Assembly (NCBI RefSeq): GCF_030015065.1
Contig: NZ_JAIVFN010000043.1
Location: forward strand, 1-34,133
Direction: 5' to 3'
Length of the DNA stretch: 34,133 nt
DNA from: Xanthobacter autotrophicus
GTDB lineage: Bacteria; Pseudomonadota; Alphaproteobacteria; Rhizobiales; Xanthobacteraceae
Positions 31,324 through 34,133 of the stretch are shown one piece after another. Position numbers and translations under genes: made by a program. The notes below the pieces were generated by a model. It saw only the letters and a list, made by a program, of their open reading frames with translations. It made no database searches and was not told the origin of the DNA. How positions within the stretch are numbered: the stretch's first letter is position 1; each line of letters opens with the position of its first letter.

Positions 31324-34133
31324 ATGTCTCAAAATGCGACAACCCAGAATGGTGCGGCTGATTTCGTCAATTCTCTTGGGGTATCAACAAAGTCATCTAA
31401 CTATATCGATGCCTACAAGAATGCGAGTTTGGTTATCAACTGCCTGGACTACCTGAACATTACGCTCGTTCGGGATTCATACAGTTTGTATGGCCAGGGC
31501 AAGGAGGTGGTTGACGCTCTTGCCGCGAGTGGAATTCGCTGCGATCTCGTGGTTGCAGACTATGTGGTGGCGGGCGGAGAGGAGGGCCTTGACGCCTATG
31601 TCGCGGCTCTAAAGGCGTTCGTCGCCGAGCATCCCGGAAGCCTCGTTGCGGTCGAGGGGCCCAATGAGGTAAATGAGGCCACTTTTTCCTATAATGGCTT
31701 GACTTCGGTAGAAGCAATCGAAGCCTTTCAGCGTGATTTGTACACGGCGATCAAGTCGGATCCGGATCTGAGTTCTGTTGTCGTCTACAATGTATCTGTA
31801 GCCGACAACTCGTCGACATATGGCATGCTCACAGATATGGGGGCCTATTCCGACGCGGCGAATGTCCATCCTTATCCGAATACGGGAAGGGCCCCGGACT
31901 CGCAGATGGAGGCCGCTTTCGGTCGTGGACAAAGCCTGTCGCAGGGCGATCCCATCGTCGTGACCGAAACGGGCTATTCTACGCTGTCCAGCGCCAACGG
32001 GATCGGCACCAGCGAGAGCGCCCAGGCCAAATTGATCCTGCAAAACATGCTGGATGCTTATGAAAATGGCGCCGCGCAAACCTATCTCTACGAGTTGCTC
32101 GACACGCCGACCCTAGGCACCGCCGATAAGCCGCAGGAGGCGAGCTTCGGCTTGTTCAATGCTGATGGCACGCCCAAGCTCGCCGCGACGGCGATCCATA
32201 ACCTGACGACCATTCTTTCCTATGGCAATGATGGCAGCGCTTCTACGGCTCAGGATACGGATTTTACGCTGACAGGTGCACTCTCCAACACCCACTCGAT
32301 GGTGCTGACAAAGTCTGGCGACGTGTATGACATCGTTGTTTGGGCCGACGTGACGGTGTGGGACGATGTCAACGACCAGGAAATCGTCAATGCAACCACT
32401 ATGGTCACCGTCGATCTTGGCGAGACCGTTTCATCGGTCCGGGTCTATGATCCACTTAACGGTCTGACTCCCATCGCTACCTACACGAACGTCAGTTCTT
32501 TCACGATCCCGGTCAGCGATCACCCGCTCGTTATCGAAATCGGCGCGAGCGAAGCTGTTTCCGAGACGGCGACGACCGTCGATCCGGTTTTGACGATGAC
32601 GTCTGCGGAATTCGTGGCGCAGATGGACAAGCTCGCCCAGGCCGACGGTCTCACCTCAATTACGCTCACGGATAGTCACGTTCTCGATGTGGCGTCCGTT
32701 GAAACGATGCAGTACGTGATCGCGAATTATGCCGATCTTCTTGCCAAGATCGATGGCGGGTACACATTTTACGTGTCATACGGGCAGTCAAGCTGGCAGA
32801 CCGAGTTGCTGTTCGATGCGAGTGGGAATCAGACCGATCGAATTGAGACGACTCTCAGCAATGGTGTTGTGAATAGCGAAACCGAGTACCATAGCGATGG
32901 AACGATAGATTACTATAAATATAATATAACTGGTCAGACTTATACGAGTCAGCATCAGTTGTCCGACGCCACGGGCAGTATTATTCTGATCGAGCGCTTC
33001 CACGCCGACGGAACGCTGGACTACACCAAGACCTATGCTGCCGACGGCGGCACCGACACGGTCATCTACAATGCGGCGGGCGAGAAGATCAGCGAGGAGA
33101 TCGTCGCGGCGGACGGCACCAAGACGACGGACACCTTCAATCCCTCGACGGGGGCGCTCACCCAGGAAATCGTAGATAGTTCATACGAGTATACCGTCCG
33201 AACTTATACAGATGGCCTTCTGACAAAGGTCATATCGACGAATAAGGGAACGGGCTACACGGATCACTATCTCTATAACATCACGGGCCAGACCTATGCG
33301 AGCCAGCACCAGGTGATCGACGCCAATGGCAAGATTGTGCTGACGGAGCGCTGGCACGCGGACGGAACGCTGGACTACACCAAGTCGGTGGCGGCGGACG
33401 GCACCACCGACACGGTGACCTACAATGCGGCGGGCCAGAAGATCAGCGAGGTCATCGTCGCCCCCAACGGCGACAAGACCACCAACAGCTACGACGCGGC
33501 GAGCGGAAACCTGACCCAGAAGCTCATCGACACGTCGACGGCCTATACCGCCAACACCTATACGGACGGGGTCCTGACCAAGGTCATCACGACCAGCAAG
33601 ACGACGGGCTACACCGACCATTATCTCTACAACATCACCGGCCAGACCTATACGAGCCAGCACCAGGTGATCGACGCCAGCGGCAAGATCTGGCTGATCG
33701 AGCGCTTCCACGCCGACGGCACGCTGGACTACACCAAGACCTACGCCGCCGACGGCGGCACCGACACGGTGACCTACAATGCGGCTGGCAACAAGATCAG
33801 CGAGGTGATCGTCGCGGCGGACGGCACCAGGACCACGGACAGCTTCGATCCGTCGACGGGGAAGATCACCCTCGAGGTGGTCGAGAGCAGCAGCACGTAC
33901 GTCACCCGGAACTATACGGACGGCGTTGTGACCAAGGTCACCACGCTGAACAAGACGACCAACTATACCGACACCTACACCTACAACATCACGGGCCAGA
34001 CCTATACGAGCCAGCACGTGGTGACGGATTCGACCGGCAAGGTGTGGCTGACGGAGCGCTGGCACGCGGATGGAACGCTGGACTACACCAAGTCGGTGGC
34101 GGCGGACGGCACCACCGACACGGTGACCTACAA
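31324..34133 (+). CDS. Partial giant protein: GH-A-like glycosidase domain plus 118-residue YD/RHS-like repeats
   Basis: The frame opens at ATG 31324 (GGGGAG ribosome-binding site eight bases upstream) and is still open at the window end after 936 codons. Residues about 20-300 look like a clan GH-A TIM-barrel glycosidase: GPNEVNE offers the asparagine-glutamate acid/base pair (Asn114-Glu115) and VVTETGYST the nucleophile Glu215, with FGLFNADGTPKLAATAIHNL closing the barrel. About 300-415 resembles the small beta-sandwich that follows such domains (ending SDHPLVIEIG). Residues about 420-480 look like an alphaproteobacterial RTX-type spacer. From 533 there are tandem 118-residue repeats. No N-terminal signal peptide is seen, fitting type I secretion with a C-terminal signal that would lie beyond the window. 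Beside a Wzy-like gene, it may cut or bind the locus's own EPS; exact glycosidase family and substrate are unknown. Confidence 0.82.
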   Translation, partial: MSQNATTQNGAADFVNSLGVSTKSSNYIDAYKNASLVINCLDYLNITLVRDSYSLYGQGKEVVDALAASGIRCDLVVADYVVAGGEEGLDAYVAALKAFVAEHPGSLVAVEGPNEVNEATFSYNGLTSVEAIEAFQRDLYTAIKSDPDLSSVVVYNVSVADNSSTYGMLTDMGAYSDAANVHPYPNTGRAPDSQMEAAFGRGQSLSQGDPIVVTETGYSTLSSANGIGTSESAQAKLILQNMLDAYENGAAQTYLYELLDTPTLGTADKPQEASFGLFNADGTPKLAATAIHNLTTILSYGNDGSASTAQDTDFTLTGALSNTHSMVLTKSGDVYDIVVWADVTVWDDVNDQEIVNATTMVTVDLGETVSSVRVYDPLNGLTPIATYTNVSSFTIPVSDHPLVIEIGASEAVSETATTVDPVLTMTSAEFVAQMDKLAQADGLTSITLTDSHVLDVASVETMQYVIANYADLLAKIDGGYTFYVSYGQSSWQTELLFDASGNQTDRIETTLSNGVVNSETEYHSDGTIDYYKYNITGQTYTSQHQLSDATGSIILIERFHADGTLDYTKTYAADGGTDTVIYNAAGEKISEEIVAADGTKTTDTFNPSTGALTQEIVDSSYEYTVRTYTDGLLTKVISTNKGTGYTDHYLYNITGQTYASQHQVIDANGKIVLTERWHADGTLDYTKSVAADGTTDTVTYNAAGQKISEVIVAPNGDKTTNSYDAASGNLTQKLIDTSTAYTANTYTDGVLTKVITTSKTTGYTDHYLYNITGQTYTSQHQVIDASGKIWLIERFHADGTLDYTKTYAADGGTDTVTYNAAGNKISEVIVAADGTRTTDSFDPSTGKITLEVVESSSTYVTRNYTDGVVTKVTTLNKTTNYTDTYTYNITGQTYTSQHVVTDSTGKVWLTERWHADGTLDYTKSVAADGTTDTVTY
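32920..34133 (+). repeat. 354-bp in-frame tandem repeats (118 residues), A-B-A-B
   Basis: Units begin at 32920, 33274, 33628 and 33982, each exactly 354 bases apart; the fourth is cut by the window. Each starts YNITGQTY and contains HADGTLDYTK, TVTYNAAG and YTDG motifs spaced like YD/RHS beta-hairpin strands of about 20-24 residues. Units 1 and 3 share ERFHADGTLDYTKTYAADGG; units 2 and 4 share ERWHADGTLDYTKSVAADGT, so the true duplicated block is two units (708 bases). The preceding segment from about 32760 looks like a decayed partial unit. Confidence 0.92.

Noticed and set aside
33181-34065. 294-codon open frame on the minus strand across the tandem repeats
   Set aside because: It is the antisense of the repeat-encoding gene; its apparent internal repeats arise from the 354-base period. 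The plus frame has the coherent glycosidase and YD-like motifs.

Overview
The window is GC-rich DNA with alphaproteobacterial gene content, best matching the Hyphomicrobiales; a Xanthobacter/Azorhizobium-like relative is a guess from gene style only. I see no rRNA, tRNA, CRISPR array or intact insertion sequence. Most of it is an exopolysaccharide (EPS) locus, preceded by housekeeping and peptide-modification genes.

Left part (1-10.5 kb). On the minus strand lie a PstB-type phosphate ABC ATPase and a three-gene unit (circularly permuted ATP-grasp, alpha-E, transglutaminase-like protein) of a predicted peptide-ligation system. A molybdopterin-binding (CinA/MoaB-like) protein is divergent. Next come a WcaJ/ExoY-type undecaprenyl-phosphate sugar transferase, the probable initiating enzyme of EPS synthesis, then an unknown membrane protein, an EamA transporter and a ferredoxin-NADP reductase.

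Middle part (10.5-18.5 kb) makes sugar nucleotides. The rmlC-rmlB-rmlD-rmlA unit makes dTDP-L-rhamnose, with GTGA start/stop overlaps. An AGE-family sugar epimerase/isomerase, a bifunctional ManC (GDP-mannose) and Ugd (UDP-glucuronate) follow. This suggests a polymer containing rhamnose, mannose and glucuronic acid.

Right part (19-34.1 kb) assembles and processes the polymer, all on the plus strand. It holds an ExoP/Wzc-like co-polymerase fused to its kinase domain, four GT4 glycosyltransferases, an NAD-dependent sugar epimerase/dehydratase and a Wzy-like polymerase. After a 1.27 kb stretch with no recognisable gene comes a large gene that runs off the window. Its N-terminus looks like a clan GH-A glycosidase (Glu115 and Glu215 as candidate catalytic pair). 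Its C-terminus is built of exact-period 118-residue YD/RHS-like repeats arranged A-B-A-B. It has no signal peptide, so it may be a type I-secreted glycanase or surface protein acting on the locus's own polymer; this is the most novel item here. No Wzx flippase or Wza/ExoF export protein lies in the window.

Other notable items are a 72-bp dispersed repeat in two copies, two strong hairpins between ugd and exoP, a 17-bp direct repeat upstream of the initiating transferase, and long gene-poor gaps (713, 549, 950, 324, 387 and 1274 bases).
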